Below the pieces are notes generated by a model, which saw only the letters and a list, made by a program, of their open reading frames with translations, was not told the origin of the DNA and searched no databases. 34,505 nucleotides of DNA from RZZS01 sp964498755 (GTDB taxonomy: Bacteria > Pseudomonadota > Alphaproteobacteria > Micavibrionales > Micavibrionaceae), in contig CAZCIB010000023.1 in NCBI GenBank assembly GCA_964498755.1, forward strand, positions 1 to 34,505, read 5' to 3'. This document shows positions 16,339 to 23,849 of the stretch, one piece after another. The translations under genes and the position numbers were made by a program. Position 1 is the first letter of the stretch. Each line of letters begins with the position of its first letter.

Positions 16339-17346
16339 CTAAAATTCCCGCTCGACCGTAAAGCTGACCAGTTCGGCGAGCGCGTTTCTGACAATCGATT
16401 TCGGCATGAGCTCAAGACTTAAAAGCGCGTTTCCGGCATATGTCCGCGCTTTGTGCATGCCGTGCTCGAGCGCGTCGTGTCGGGCCAGTATTTCCTGCGC
16501 CTGTTTGAGATCAGCGGGTCTTTGGTCGAGATTTTTAAGCGTGCGCTCCCAGAATGCGCGTTCTTCTTGCGTCGCTTTATCAAGCGCGAAGAGGACAGGC
16601 GCGGTGATTTTGCCCTCGCGGAAATCATCGCCGATCCGCTTGCCGAGCTTGGCCTGGTTCGCGCTGTAATCAAGCACGTCATCGGCGATCTGAAACGCAA
16701 TGCCGAGATTGGTTCCGAACATGCGCATCAATTCATGCGCGTCGCGCCCGCCGCTGGAAATGGCCGGGCCGATTTCGCAGGCCGCAGCGAACAGGGCCGC
16801 CGTTTTCGCGTGTACGATTTTTTCGTAGTCCGCGAAAGTCATGTCGAGATCGCCGCGCGCATTCATCTGCATGACCTCGCCTTCGGAAATCGTCGCCGAA
16901 GCGTCCGAGAGAATGCGCAGGACGTCAATCGAGCCGTCCTCAACCATTAACTGAAACGCGCGCGAGAAAAGAAAATCGCCGACCAGCACGCTGGCCTGAT
17001 TGCCGAAGACGATGTTCGCGGAAGGCTTGCCGCGCCGCTCGTCGCTTTCGTCAACAACGTCGTCATGAAGCAGCGTCGCGGTATGAATGAATTCGACCGC
17101 GGCGGCGAGTTTATGGGCCCGCGCGCTGTCATTGCCGTAAATCCGGGTAGAGGCGATCGTCAGAAGCGGACGAATCCGTTTGCCGCCGGAGGAGATCAGA
17201 TGACTGGCCAGTTCGGGGATCAGCGGGACGTCGCTGCCCATTTTGTCCAGAATCGTGACGTTGACGGCGCTCATATCGTCCTCGAACATCGCGGCGAGAT
17301 GTTCGAGTGGATTGAGTTTGCTTTCTATTTGCGCCGCCGTTGCCAT
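16339..17346 (-). CDS. ispB: Long-chain polyprenyl diphosphate synthase
   Basis: 335 residues. A trans-prenyltransferase that chains isopentenyl diphosphate onto a starter to make the ubiquinone side chain (C40 or C50, octaprenyl or decaprenyl; ispB or ddsA in different bacteria). First Asp-rich motif DDVVD at residues 95-99 with the downstream RRG, second motif DDVLD at 222-226, GGKRIRP at 54-60. Residues before the first motif are small or bulky (ATLLH), not the bulky pair of farnesyl synthases, in line with long products; exact length cannot be read. Convergent with the tRNA-Pro gene (18 bp gap). Confidence 0.92.
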   Translation of the reverse strand: MATAAQIESKLNPLEHLAAMFEDDMSAVNVTILDKMGSDVPLIPELASHLISSGGKRIRPLLTIASTRIYGNDSARAHKLAAAVEFIHTATLLHDDVVDESDERRGKPSANIVFGNQASVLVGDFLFSRAFQLMVEDGSIDVLRILSDASATISEGEVMQMNARGDLDMTFADYEKIVHAKTAALFAAACEIGPAISSGGRDAHELMRMFGTNLGIAFQIADDVLDYSANQAKLGKRIGDDFREGKITAPVLFALDKATQEERAFWERTLKNLDQRPADLKQAQEILARHDALEHGMHKARTYAGNALLSLELMPKSIVRNALAELVSFTVEREF

Positions 17347-17445
17347 AGTTTGGTCTTAAAGCAGGAGCGCCTTAAAGACAACAGCTAATACCCATGTTTC
17401 GATAATGTTATTTATTTCTTTCCGTTCAGTGTAAAACAGTAATCT

Positions 17446-18165
17446 ATGAACGCTCCCGCGACATGGGTTTTGAACAAGGCGGTGTCGCTGCGGCAGCCCG
17501 AGAAGGGCTTCCGGACGTCGCTGGATTCCGTGATGCTCGCGGCGGCGTGCCCGCTCAAGTCCGGGCAGTCTGTTCTTGATCTGGGCTGCGGCGTTGGCGG
17601 GGCGGGATTATGCGCGTTGTACAGGGTGGAACATACCCGGTTAACCGGGATTGATATACAGGAAGACTATATCGGGCTTGCGGTTAAGAACGCGGCGGAT
17701 AACGGCGTAACCGAGCGGGCAGCGTTTGTATGCGGGGATGTGCGGAACTATAGAACGGAGGAGATGTTTGACGCCGTGATTTGCAATCCGCCTTATCTGG
17801 AAGCCGGGGCGCACACGCGCTCTCCTGTAGAGGCGAAAGCGATTGCGAACGGGCAGGAGGAACTGGACCTCAAGGACTGGATAGACGCCGGATTTCGCAA
17901 CCTGAAGTCGAAAGGATCGTTGACGGTTATCCACCGCGCCGATACGCTCGATAAGATAATACAGGCCCTCGGGCGGCGCTTTGGCGGGACGGAGATTATC
18001 CCGCTCTGGCCGAGGGGAGGCGAGCCCGCTAAACGGGTGATTATAAGGACTTATAAGGACAGGCGATCCCCGGCCGTCTTGCATCCAGGGATCGTTCTGC
18101 ACGAGCCTGACGGGAATTATACTGAGTATACTGAAAGGATATTGCGGGATGGACAATCAATCTGA
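17446..18165 (+). CDS. tRNA1(Val) N6-adenine methyltransferase-like (TrmN6/YfiC)
   Basis: 239 residues. Class I SAM methyltransferase: VLDLGCGVGGAG (residues 43-54) binds SAM, CNPPYLEAG at 113-121 is the NPPY catalytic motif of amino-group methyltransferases. The N-terminal KGFRTSLDSVMLAA and the motif order are those of TrmN6/YfiC, which methylates A37 of tRNA-Val; other YfiC relatives have unassigned targets. A short direct repeat of TTATAAGGAC (2 copies, 18043-18062) is inside it. It overlaps the downstream S49 gene by 17 bp, so the two are translated together. Confidence 0.8.
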   Translation: MNAPATWVLNKAVSLRQPEKGFRTSLDSVMLAAACPLKSGQSVLDLGCGVGGAGLCALYRVEHTRLTGIDIQEDYIGLAVKNAADNGVTERAAFVCGDVRNYRTEEMFDAVICNPPYLEAGAHTRSPVEAKAIANGQEELDLKDWIDAGFRNLKSKGSLTVIHRADTLDKIIQALGRRFGGTEIIPLWPRGGEPAKRVIIRTYKDRRSPAVLHPGIVLHEPDGNYTEYTERILRDGQSI

Positions 18166-19042
18166 GGATTTATTCGAAGTCATTAAAAAGGCTTTGCGTA
18201 ACGCGCGGAAAGCGCCGCCGTTCAAATGGATTTTTGTCTCGAAACCGCGCATCGCGGTCCTGCGCTTTTCCGGCGTGATCGCCGATAACGGCGCAATGTG
18301 GCGCGGCGCGATCAGTCACGCCAAATGCGCGAAGCTGATCGAAAAAGCGTTCAAGGTTCCTGATCTGGAGGCCGTCGCGCTCGTCATCAATTCCCCCGGC
18401 GGCGCGTCGGCGCAGGCCTCGCTGATTTCCAGCCAGATTCTCAAGCTCTCGCAGGAAAAGGAAAAGCCGGTCTATGCGTTCGTGGAGGACGTGGCCGCGT
18501 CGGGCGGGTACTGGCTCGCCTGCACGGCGGACGAGATTTACACGCAGGAAAGCTCGATCGTCGGTTCAATCGGCGTGATTTCCGCCGGCTTCGGGTTCGA
18601 GGACTTTATCAAGCGTTACGACATTCACCGCCGTATCCATACGGTCGGCAAGGACAAGGCGTTTCTGGACCCGTTCGAGCCGGAAAAGGACGGCGACCTC
18701 AAACGCCTGACGCGCATTCAGAAAAGCATTCACGAAACGTTTAAAGACTGGGTCAAGGAGCGCCGCGGCGCCGTTCTTAAGGGAAAATTGAACGCGATCA
18801 TGGAGGGCGATTTCTGGACCGGGCGCGAGGCTGCCGATCTGGGCCTCACCGACGGGATCGGCGATATGCGCAGCGTGCTTGAGGAGAAATACGGCGACAA
18901 GGTCAAATTCGTTGAAATCCAGCAGGAGAAAAAATTCTTCTCGTCCTTCCTGCCGATGGGGCAGGAGTCGCGCGCGGAATGGATTTACGACGCCATGGAA
19001 GCCGTCGAAAACCGCACTGTCTGGCAGCGGTTCGGGTTGTGA
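18149..19042 (+). CDS. S49 serine peptidase, SppA-like, copy A
   Basis: 297 residues, the short SppA form (one catalytic domain). NSPGG at 81-85 shapes the oxyanion site, Ser118 in AASGGYW is the nucleophile and Lys170 in the GKDKAFLDPF block is the general base. No signal peptide and no clear membrane helix, so it is probably cytoplasmic or membrane-associated; family members remove signal peptides and cleave membrane or misfolded proteins. It overlaps the methyltransferase by 17 bp. A paralogue lies 1.3 kb downstream (20338-21162), ending with the same kind of tail (AVENRTVWQRFGL versus AVQERQMWARYGL). Confidence 0.92.
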   Translation: MDNQSEDLFEVIKKALRNARKAPPFKWIFVSKPRIAVLRFSGVIADNGAMWRGAISHAKCAKLIEKAFKVPDLEAVALVINSPGGASAQASLISSQILKLSQEKEKPVYAFVEDVAASGGYWLACTADEIYTQESSIVGSIGVISAGFGFEDFIKRYDIHRRIHTVGKDKAFLDPFEPEKDGDLKRLTRIQKSIHETFKDWVKERRGAVLKGKLNAIMEGDFWTGREAADLGLTDGIGDMRSVLEEKYGDKVKFVEIQQEKKFFSSFLPMGQESRAEWIYDAMEAVENRTVWQRFGL

Positions 19043-19057
19043 CATTTCTATAAAAAC

Positions 19058-19092
19058 TTGACATTTAACAGCAGAAGTGTCATTTTTGTCGT
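19058..19092 (+). promoter_or_regulatory. vapBC promoter and inverted repeat
   Basis: TTGACA at 19058-19063 is a perfect -35. Inverted TGACA/TGTCA half-sites (19059-19063 and 19078-19082) straddle the spacer and could be a VapB operator; TGACAT recurs at 19040-19045 and 19097-19102. The -10 (CATTTT at 19081) is poor. No ribosome binding site precedes ATG 19093, which again suggests a leaderless or coupled message. Confidence 0.4.
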
Positions 19093-19377
19093 ATGGTGAC
19101 ATATTCGGATTCGGCATCGGAAAAAGTACGTATGAATGCGCAGGGGCGCATTGTCATCCCGAAAAAATTCCGCGATGCCCTCGGCCTCAAGCCCGGCGGC
19201 GAAATTACGCTCACGCTCGATGAAAACGGCTTGCATTTCCAGACGTTTGGAATGTTGCTGGAGCAGGCGCGGGCGCAAATCTCCGGGAGATATCCGGAAG
19301 GCGTGAGTCTGGTGGATGATCTGATCCGGGAACGCCGCAGGCAGGGCGAAGAAGAGCGGACGGAATTTGAACAGTGA
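19093..19377 (+). CDS. vapB: VapB-type antitoxin (AbrB/SpoVT DNA-binding fold)
   Basis: 94 residues. The N-terminal half reads VRMNAQGRIVIPKKFRDALGLKPGGEITLTLDENGL, the swapped-hairpin AbrB/MazE/SpoVT fold that binds DNA as a dimer; the C-terminal half (residues 60-94) is charged and helical and would wrap the toxin. It would neutralise the PIN toxin encoded next and repress the pair. Its TGA overlaps the toxin's GTG (GTGA at 19374-19377). ATG 19093 lacks a ribosome binding site. Neighbouring inverted repeats fit autoregulation. The region between the two S49 paralogues is otherwise gene-poor, so the pair was probably acquired. Confidence 0.88.
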   Translation: MVTYSDSASEKVRMNAQGRIVIPKKFRDALGLKPGGEITLTLDENGLHFQTFGMLLEQARAQISGRYPEGVSLVDDLIRERRRQGEEERTEFEQ

Positions 19378-19754
19378 CGGTCGTCCTGGATTCCTCCGCG
19401 TTCGTGGCGATGGTTTTAAATGAGCCCGGCAGCGAGGCGGTTGAGGCCGCGTTGCATGATAGCGTGATGTCCGCTGCGAATGTGACGGAGTGCGTCGCCA
19501 TCATGATACGGCGGGGTCTGTCTTACGATCACGCATCTGAAATCATTCAAAAATCCGGCGCGCGCATCATTCCCCTGACCTTTGGCCCGTCTGCGGAAGC
19601 GGGCTTGATGCATGATAAAACCCGCTCTTTTGGCTTGTCTTACATGGACTGTATTTGTCTGGTTCTGGCGGCTGATATGAACGCGCCGGTTCTAACCGCC
19701 GATAAAATCTGGGCGGAGCTTGATCTGGAGATTGAGGTGCGGGTTGTGCGGTGA
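19374..19754 (+). CDS. vapC: VapC-type PIN-domain ribonuclease toxin
   Basis: 126 residues. PIN domain with the usual four acidic residues: D6 (VVLDSSAF), E39 (NVTECVAI), D92 (YMDCICLVLA) and D110 (VLTAD), which bind Mg or Mn. VapC toxins cut initiator or other tRNAs or rRNA; the target cannot be read from sequence. Starts with GTG, which overlaps the antitoxin stop. The motif order and size are standard, so it should be active if expressed. Confidence 0.9.
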   Translation: MTVVLDSSAFVAMVLNEPGSEAVEAALHDSVMSAANVTECVAIMIRRGLSYDHASEIIQKSGARIIPLTFGPSAEAGLMHDKTRSFGLSYMDCICLVLAADMNAPVLTADKIWAELDLEIEVRVVR

Positions 19755-19839
19755 GCCTGTTTCGCAACCGTTCCGACGCGTATGAAGACACGGTAATACT
19801 GTATGTGTGAATCCTTCTTAATATTTGTTCACGCCATGA

Positions 19840-19914
19840 CCGCAAGGAAGACGCAATGGACGCTATGATCTTTTCTTCGCGGCCCTTTGCGCTCCATGGC
19901 GTCCTTTGCGTGGA
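19840..19914. repeat. Imperfect palindrome of ~9-bp tandem units
   Basis: Left half has repeated units such as ACGCCATGA, CCGCAAGGA and ACGCAATGG; right half, read in reverse complement, has ACGCAAAGG, ACGCCATGG and CGCAAAGG. The halves pair over ~30 positions with mismatches. Same style as the inner palindrome at 29050-29123. Confidence 0.7.
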
Positions 19915-19933
19915 CCCAAAAATGCAAAATCCT

Positions 19934-19993
19934 TAAGCCGCCTTCTTCTCCATAACCTTGCCCGGTTTAAGATTTTCCCGCAGATACGCGGCG
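19934..19993 (-). repeat. 60-bp copy of the glyS 3' end
   Basis: Matches 21279-21338 at 57 of 60 positions, same orientation, offset 1,345 bp. On the minus strand it still encodes the last residues of GlyRS (AAYLRENLKPG, then KVMEKKAA and a stop, with R replaced by K). The match stops abruptly on both sides. The copies bracket the second S49 gene. Confidence 0.95.
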
Positions 19994-20246
19994 GGTCTGG
20001 CAAGTCCCCGCGTCGGGCTAAATTCTTGGCGCCCAGCCCAGATACGGCAAAACTTTTGCGCAGGCCGACTGAATCCCTTGGCCGGCTTTACCGGCAAGAC
20101 TCCAGGCAGAATTCAGCCCAACTTTCACCTTTGCGGTATCCGCTGCTGTCCTTGTCTCAAGCGTTTCATTTGTGTCCGTCATGATTCTATCCCAGGTTAA
20201 TTAATAAGCGTTGCTCAGGGCTAGTAATAAGTAAATTACTTAAAAA

Positions 20247-20282
20247 TCAAGAAAGTTTTAATTGGACATAAAATTTTCTTGA
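20247..20282. promoter_or_regulatory. Inverted repeat at the second S49 promoter
   Basis: 14-bp arms TCAAGAAAGTTTTA (20247-20260) and TAAAATTTTCTTGA (20269-20282), one mismatch, 8-bp spacer. The right arm overlaps the -35 box. A likely repressor or activator site. Confidence 0.55.
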
Positions 20283-20330
20283 AAGTTGATACGCTCTTCT
20301 CTATAGGGTTTCTAAACATAACACAGGAGG
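20279..20330 (+). promoter_or_regulatory. Promoter and ribosome binding site of second S49 gene
   Basis: TTGAAA (20279-20284), 17-bp spacer, TATAGG (20302-20307). AGGAGG at 20325-20330 lies 7 bases before ATG 20338, one of the strongest ribosome binding sites in the window. Confidence 0.7.
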
Positions 20331-20337
20331 ATGTCAT

Positions 20338-21162
20338 ATGTTTGGGAGAGGCAAGAAAAAAGTTATTGTACCTGTCGTTACTCTTGACGGCGTTATTGCG
20401 GCGTCAAAAAAACCAGGTAAATTAAACACGGATACGGCGTTTGATCCGCTTACAAAAGCGTTCCGGGTTGCTGGTGAGGGAGGCGTAGTTTTAAAAATCA
20501 ACTCTCCGGGCGGCTCGCCGCTTCAAAGCGAGTTAATTGCTGACAAGATTAGGAGAGAGGCAGATAAAGCCAAGGCGAACGTTACGGCATTCGTTGGAGA
20601 AATTGCCGCGTCAGGGGGGTATTGGCTGGCTTGTGCGGCAGATAAAATTGTATGTCAGGGTAAAAGCTCTCTTGTTGGCTCAATCGGCGTCATTGGTGCT
20701 GGTTTTAACTTTTCAGAGGCTATGGAGAAGCTGGGCGTTAAGCGCTGGGTTGTTTCGCAAGGTGAAAACAAGTCACGGCTCGATCCGTTTTCTCCGCCAA
20801 GTTCAAAAGATGAAGAATGGTTGCGCGATCTTCAGGCTCAGACATTTCAGCATTTTAAAGATTGGGTTGTTGAAAGACGCGATTGCAAGATAGATATCGA
20901 CAGGGTTGCGACGGGCGATGTGTGGCTTGCTCCTGAGGCTAAGAATCTGTGTCTGGTTGACGACATTCAAACTCTGGGGGGGTATCTGTCAGCGCGTTTT
21001 GGCGAAAATGGATACTGCACCATCGACTTTGCGCCGAAAAAGAAGGGTTTTGTAGCTTCATTGTTTGGCGCGCATTCGAGTAAGGGAATTGTGCAAGATA
21101 CAATTGAGGACGCAATTTCTGCGGTACAAGAGCGACAAATGTGGGCGCGATATGGTCTTTGA
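20338..21162 (+). CDS. S49 serine peptidase, SppA-like, copy B
   Basis: 274 residues. NSPGG at 55-59, nucleophile Ser92 in AASGGYW, base Lys145 (GENKSRLDPF). Paralogue of copy A, similar in layout and with several identical blocks (AASGGYWLAC, SLVGSIGVIGAGF against SIVGSIGVISAGF), but clearly diverged, shorter at the N-terminus and from a more AT-rich segment (many AAA, TTT, GTT and AAT codons). No signal peptide or membrane helix. It has its own strong promoter and terminator and stands alone, flanked by directly repeated glyS 3' ends, so it is probably a separately acquired paralogue. Substrate unknown. Confidence 0.92.
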   Translation: MFGRGKKKVIVPVVTLDGVIAASKKPGKLNTDTAFDPLTKAFRVAGEGGVVLKINSPGGSPLQSELIADKIRREADKAKANVTAFVGEIAASGGYWLACAADKIVCQGKSSLVGSIGVIGAGFNFSEAMEKLGVKRWVVSQGENKSRLDPFSPPSSKDEEWLRDLQAQTFQHFKDWVVERRDCKIDIDRVATGDVWLAPEAKNLCLVDDIQTLGGYLSARFGENGYCTIDFAPKKKGFVASLFGAHSSKGIVQDTIEDAISAVQERQMWARYGL

Positions 21163-21187
21163 TCTTTTTCTTTTCTTAGAGATTATG

Positions 21188-21216
21188 AAAGGCGGAGGAA
21201 TATTCCTCCGCCTTTT
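21188..21216 (+). terminator. Intrinsic terminator between second S49 gene and glyS
   Basis: Perfect palindrome GGCGGAGGAATATTCCTCCGCC (split: arms GGCGGAGGAAT and ATTCCTCCGCC) with AAA before and a T6 run after. Works on the plus strand; the opposite A-run makes it possibly bidirectional, which would also stop glyS transcripts. Confidence 0.9.
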
Positions 21217-21277
21217 TTAATTTTGCTGTTCTGTGGCTGTCCACAAGCGCTGTTCCTAACGAAGACTGATATCGCAG

Positions 21278-22810
21278 CTAAGCCGCCTTCTTCTCCATAA
21301 CCCTGCCGGGTTTAAGATTTTCCCGCAAATACGCGGCGACCTGATCAAGGGCGATGCGTTCCTGGGCCATGGTATTGCGCTCGCGCACGGTGACGGTTCC
21401 GTCCTCGTTCGTCTGGTTGTCGATGGTGAAGCAGAACGGCGTGCCGATCTCGTCCTGCCGCGCATAGCGTTTGCCGATATTCTGCTTGATATCCAGGTCT
21501 ACGGCGAATTCCTCGCGCAGTTCCATGTAAAGCTTTTGCGCGATAGGCACGTGCTCTTCCTTGGCCGTCAAGGGCAGGATAGCCGCTTTCTTGGGCGCAA
21601 CGGCCGGGTGGAAATTCATATAAACGCCCGACGGGCGGGACTCGTCGATCGTATAGGCCTCGCAAAGCAGGGCGAGAACGCCGCGCGTCAATCCGGCCGC
21701 CGGTTCAATGACGTGGGGAATGTAGCGCTCGTTCGTCACCGGGTCCATGTATTCCATTTTCTGGCCGGAATGTTCCTGATGCTGCTTGAGGTCGTAATCC
21801 GTGCGGTAGGCGATGCCCTCCAGCTCGCCAAATCCCGGCGCGGTGAAGGGGAAGCGGTATTCGACGTCATAGGTGCATTTGGAATAGAACACAAGCTCGT
21901 CCGCGTCATGCTCGCGGAAGATGATGTTCTCGCTGGTCAGGCCGATGCCTTCCCAGAATTTGCGCCGCTCTTCCTTCCAAAAATCGAACCATTTCTGGGA
22001 CTCGTCCGGGTGGCAGAAAAATTCCATTTCCATCTGCTCGAACTCGCGGCTGCGGAAGATATAGTTGCGCGGGTTGACCTCGTTGCGGAAGGCCTTGCCG
22101 ATTTGCGCAATCCCAAAAGGTACGCGCACGCGGCTCGAGTCGACGACGTTCTTGAAGTTGATGAAAATTCCCTGCGCCGTCTCGCCGCGCAAATAGGCGA
22201 TATTGTCATCCGAGGCCACCGCGCCGATTTTGGTTTCGAAGAGGAGGTTAAAAGCTTTGGGTTCGGTGAGGGTGCCGGGCTCTTTGGCGTCCGGGCCTAA
22301 AATTTTGCCGTAATTCTCGAGGCTCACACTCGTCAGGGGTTGTGTGTCATAATCTTCCGGCGTACCCGAACCGGCTTTTTTGATACGCTTTTCAATATCA
22401 GCCTTCTCGTCATCTTCGAACAAGGCGAGCCACTGACCTTCTCCACTTTTGGGCGCGTAAACGACGAGATGATCCGCCCGATACCTTTTCTTCGTCTCCT
22501 TGCAATCCACCATCGGATCGCTGAATCCACCGACATGCCCGCTGGCCACCCAGACTTTCGGGTTCTGGATGATCGCGCTGTCGAGCCCGACCATCTGCAC
22601 CGGCTCGCCGTCCGGGCCGAGCGGGGGCGTGAGCACCATGGCCTTCCACCACAGATCGCGCAGGTTGTTCTTGAGCTCCACGCCGAGCGGGCCGTAATCC
22701 CAGAAACCGTTGATCCCGCCGTAAATCTCGGAGGCCGGGAAAATAAATCCGCGCCGCTTGCACAGCGCGACGATGTCTTTCATATCGGGGGTTATAGGTC
22801 CGTCGGTCAT
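21278..22810 (-). CDS. glyQS: Glycyl-tRNA synthetase, alpha2 (homodimeric) type
   Basis: 510 residues. Class IIa synthetase that charges tRNA-Gly. The opening CKRRGFIFPASEIYGGINGF then WDYGPLG is the alpha2 form used by archaea, eukaryotes and some bacteria, not the alpha2beta2 GlyQ/GlyS used by most Proteobacteria. Motif 2: RVRVPFGIAQIGKAFRNEVNPR then RSREFEQMEMEFF; motif 3: EPAAGLTRGVLALL; anticodon-binding domain from about residue 385, ending KPGRVMEKKAA. A 60-bp copy of its 3' end lies at 19934-19993. Its promoter must lie in a 420-bp gap containing hairpins. A homodimeric GlyRS in an alphaproteobacterial setting suggests replacement by transfer. Confidence 0.93.
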   Translation of the reverse strand: MTDGPITPDMKDIVALCKRRGFIFPASEIYGGINGFWDYGPLGVELKNNLRDLWWKAMVLTPPLGPDGEPVQMVGLDSAIIQNPKVWVASGHVGGFSDPMVDCKETKKRYRADHLVVYAPKSGEGQWLALFEDDEKADIEKRIKKAGSGTPEDYDTQPLTSVSLENYGKILGPDAKEPGTLTEPKAFNLLFETKIGAVASDDNIAYLRGETAQGIFINFKNVVDSSRVRVPFGIAQIGKAFRNEVNPRNYIFRSREFEQMEMEFFCHPDESQKWFDFWKEERRKFWEGIGLTSENIIFREHDADELVFYSKCTYDVEYRFPFTAPGFGELEGIAYRTDYDLKQHQEHSGQKMEYMDPVTNERYIPHVIEPAAGLTRGVLALLCEAYTIDESRPSGVYMNFHPAVAPKKAAILPLTAKEEHVPIAQKLYMELREEFAVDLDIKQNIGKRYARQDEIGTPFCFTIDNQTNEDGTVTVRERNTMAQERIALDQVAAYLRENLKPGRVMEKKAA

Positions 22811-23231
22811 TTTAGGTACTCTGCCTTTTGTTCTTCTGTGGCGTCATCCCGTTGGCGTTTTGCCGTACGGCAAAACCTGCACAAACGGGATCCATGATGT
22901 GTGCAGGCGCAGCCTGCACTCTTTACTGGACCCCGGATGTTTAAGCAAGCCTGACGTCTTGCCTCCGGGGTAACGGCTAAAACTAAACCAAAGTCTAAGA
23001 GACACGGAAAAACGACATAGCGCAAGAGGGTATGAAAAACAAAGCGGCTCTTAACGCAAACCTAACCAATTCGGTCCTATTATAAAAAATAATCACATTT
23101 TTTTCGGTTTTAATTTTTGCGCGTCACCTGTGGTATCATGGAAGTTGGAGTTGCAAATGATACGTCTATTGAAAGAACGTTTGCGGCTCTCTGTTCTCTG
23201 TGTATCCGGGTAAATTGAGTGGGAGCGAGAC
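22811..23231. other. 421-bp divergent gap with compound repeat, then promoter region
   Basis: No gene. The first half is the three-hairpin element at 22843-22974. The second half is AT-rich (for example TTTTTTTCGGTTTTAATTTTTG) and should hold the promoters of glyS and the GNAT gene, but no -35/-10 pair is convincing. Confidence 0.6.
22843..22974. repeat. Compound palindromic repeat (GTCATCCCG...CCGGGGTAACG type)
   Basis: Three hairpins: an outer ATCCCGTT/AACGGGAT pair (22846-22853, 22884-22891) enclosing a perfect 18-bp palindrome TTTTGCCGTACGGCAAAA (22858-22875); GTGCAGGC/GCCTGCAC with 3-nt loop (22901-22919); ACCCCGGA/TCCGGGGT (22930-22937, 22964-22971). The order GTCATCCCG, CGGGATCCATG, TGGACCCCGG, CCGGGGTAACG is a dispersed repeat type I know from many alphaproteobacteria. 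Confidence 0.85.
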
Positions 23232-23843
23232 ATGCTTGACAATTCGACATATACGAGAGGGTACATGGGACAACAGGCAAATTACGCGGCGCAGTCGCTG
23301 ACAAGTTCCGAAATTTCCGGACCCGTTCTTCTGGCCGATACGGAAGTAAAAAAACTTGAGACCCTTGAGGATATGCAGGAACTGCGCATGCTATTCGAGG
23401 GCGTTGGCTTTTACAAGCAGCAGTATTATTACGAGCAATGCCTGGAAGAGCAGGTCGAGGGCAAGCGCCTGATTTTTGGCGCGTACGTCGAGGGCGTTCT
23501 GGTCGGCTATTGCATGCTGAACTGGAAGCCGAAATACCACATCTTCCGCAAATTCGGCATTCCTGAAATACAGGATCTGAACGTCATCCCGATCGCCCGC
23601 CGCAAGGGCGTGGCGCGGACGCTTATGGCTCATTGCGAGGATCTGGCGCGCAAGAAGAAAAAAGAGCAGATGGGGATCGCCGTTGGCCTTCTCTCGGATT
23701 ACGGCCCTGCGCAAAGGCTCTACGCCAAGCTTGGCTATCTTCCGGACGGTTGCGGCGTGACCTATGACCGCCAGCCCGTAAGCCACGGCGAATTCCGCTC
23801 GATCGACGACGATCTGTGCCTGATGATGATCAAGGATTTGTAG
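23232..23843 (+). CDS. GNAT N-acetyltransferase
   Basis: 203 residues. The acetyl-CoA loop is IARRKGVARTLM (R-K-G-V-A after beta-strand IQDLNVIP), and GLLSDYGPAQRLYAKLGYLPDG is the standard motif B with the Y-x-x-L-G-Y/F segment. Substrate unknown. The N-terminal 35 residues are extra and polar. A ribosome binding site (GGGAGCGAGA) precedes ATG 23232. It is followed 6 bp later by the next gene on the same strand, probably an operon. Confidence 0.85.
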   Translation: MLDNSTYTRGYMGQQANYAAQSLTSSEISGPVLLADTEVKKLETLEDMQELRMLFEGVGFYKQQYYYEQCLEEQVEGKRLIFGAYVEGVLVGYCMLNWKPKYHIFRKFGIPEIQDLNVIPIARRKGVARTLMAHCEDLARKKKKEQMGIAVGLLSDYGPAQRLYAKLGYLPDGCGVTYDRQPVSHGEFRSIDDDLCLMMIKDL

Positions 23844-23849
23844 TTCACA

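Larger units (their letters stand above)
19755..20248. other. Gene-poor region: palindrome plus glyS 3'-end fragment
   Basis: No convincing gene; frames of 80-92 codons here lack ribosome binding sites. It holds an imperfect palindrome (about 19840-19914) made of ~9-bp units of the GACGCAAAG/GACGCCATG kind, the displaced glyS 3'-end copy (19934-19993), and a small hairpin around 20079-20100 (CCGG..CCGG). Composition moves from GC-rich to AT-rich at about 20200, just before the second S49 gene. Confidence 0.7.

Noticed and set aside
18043..18062. Two copies of TTATAAGGAC inside the methyltransferase gene as a functional repeat
   Set aside because: Only two units and they encode ordinary residues (VIIRTYKDRR); likely chance.
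19906..20200. 80-92 codon plus-strand frames after vapC
   Set aside because: They run through the antisense of the glyS 3' fragment; no start signal and no similarity.
21536..22300. Plus-strand frame of 254 codons inside glyS
   Set aside because: Antisense of the GlyRS catalytic domain.
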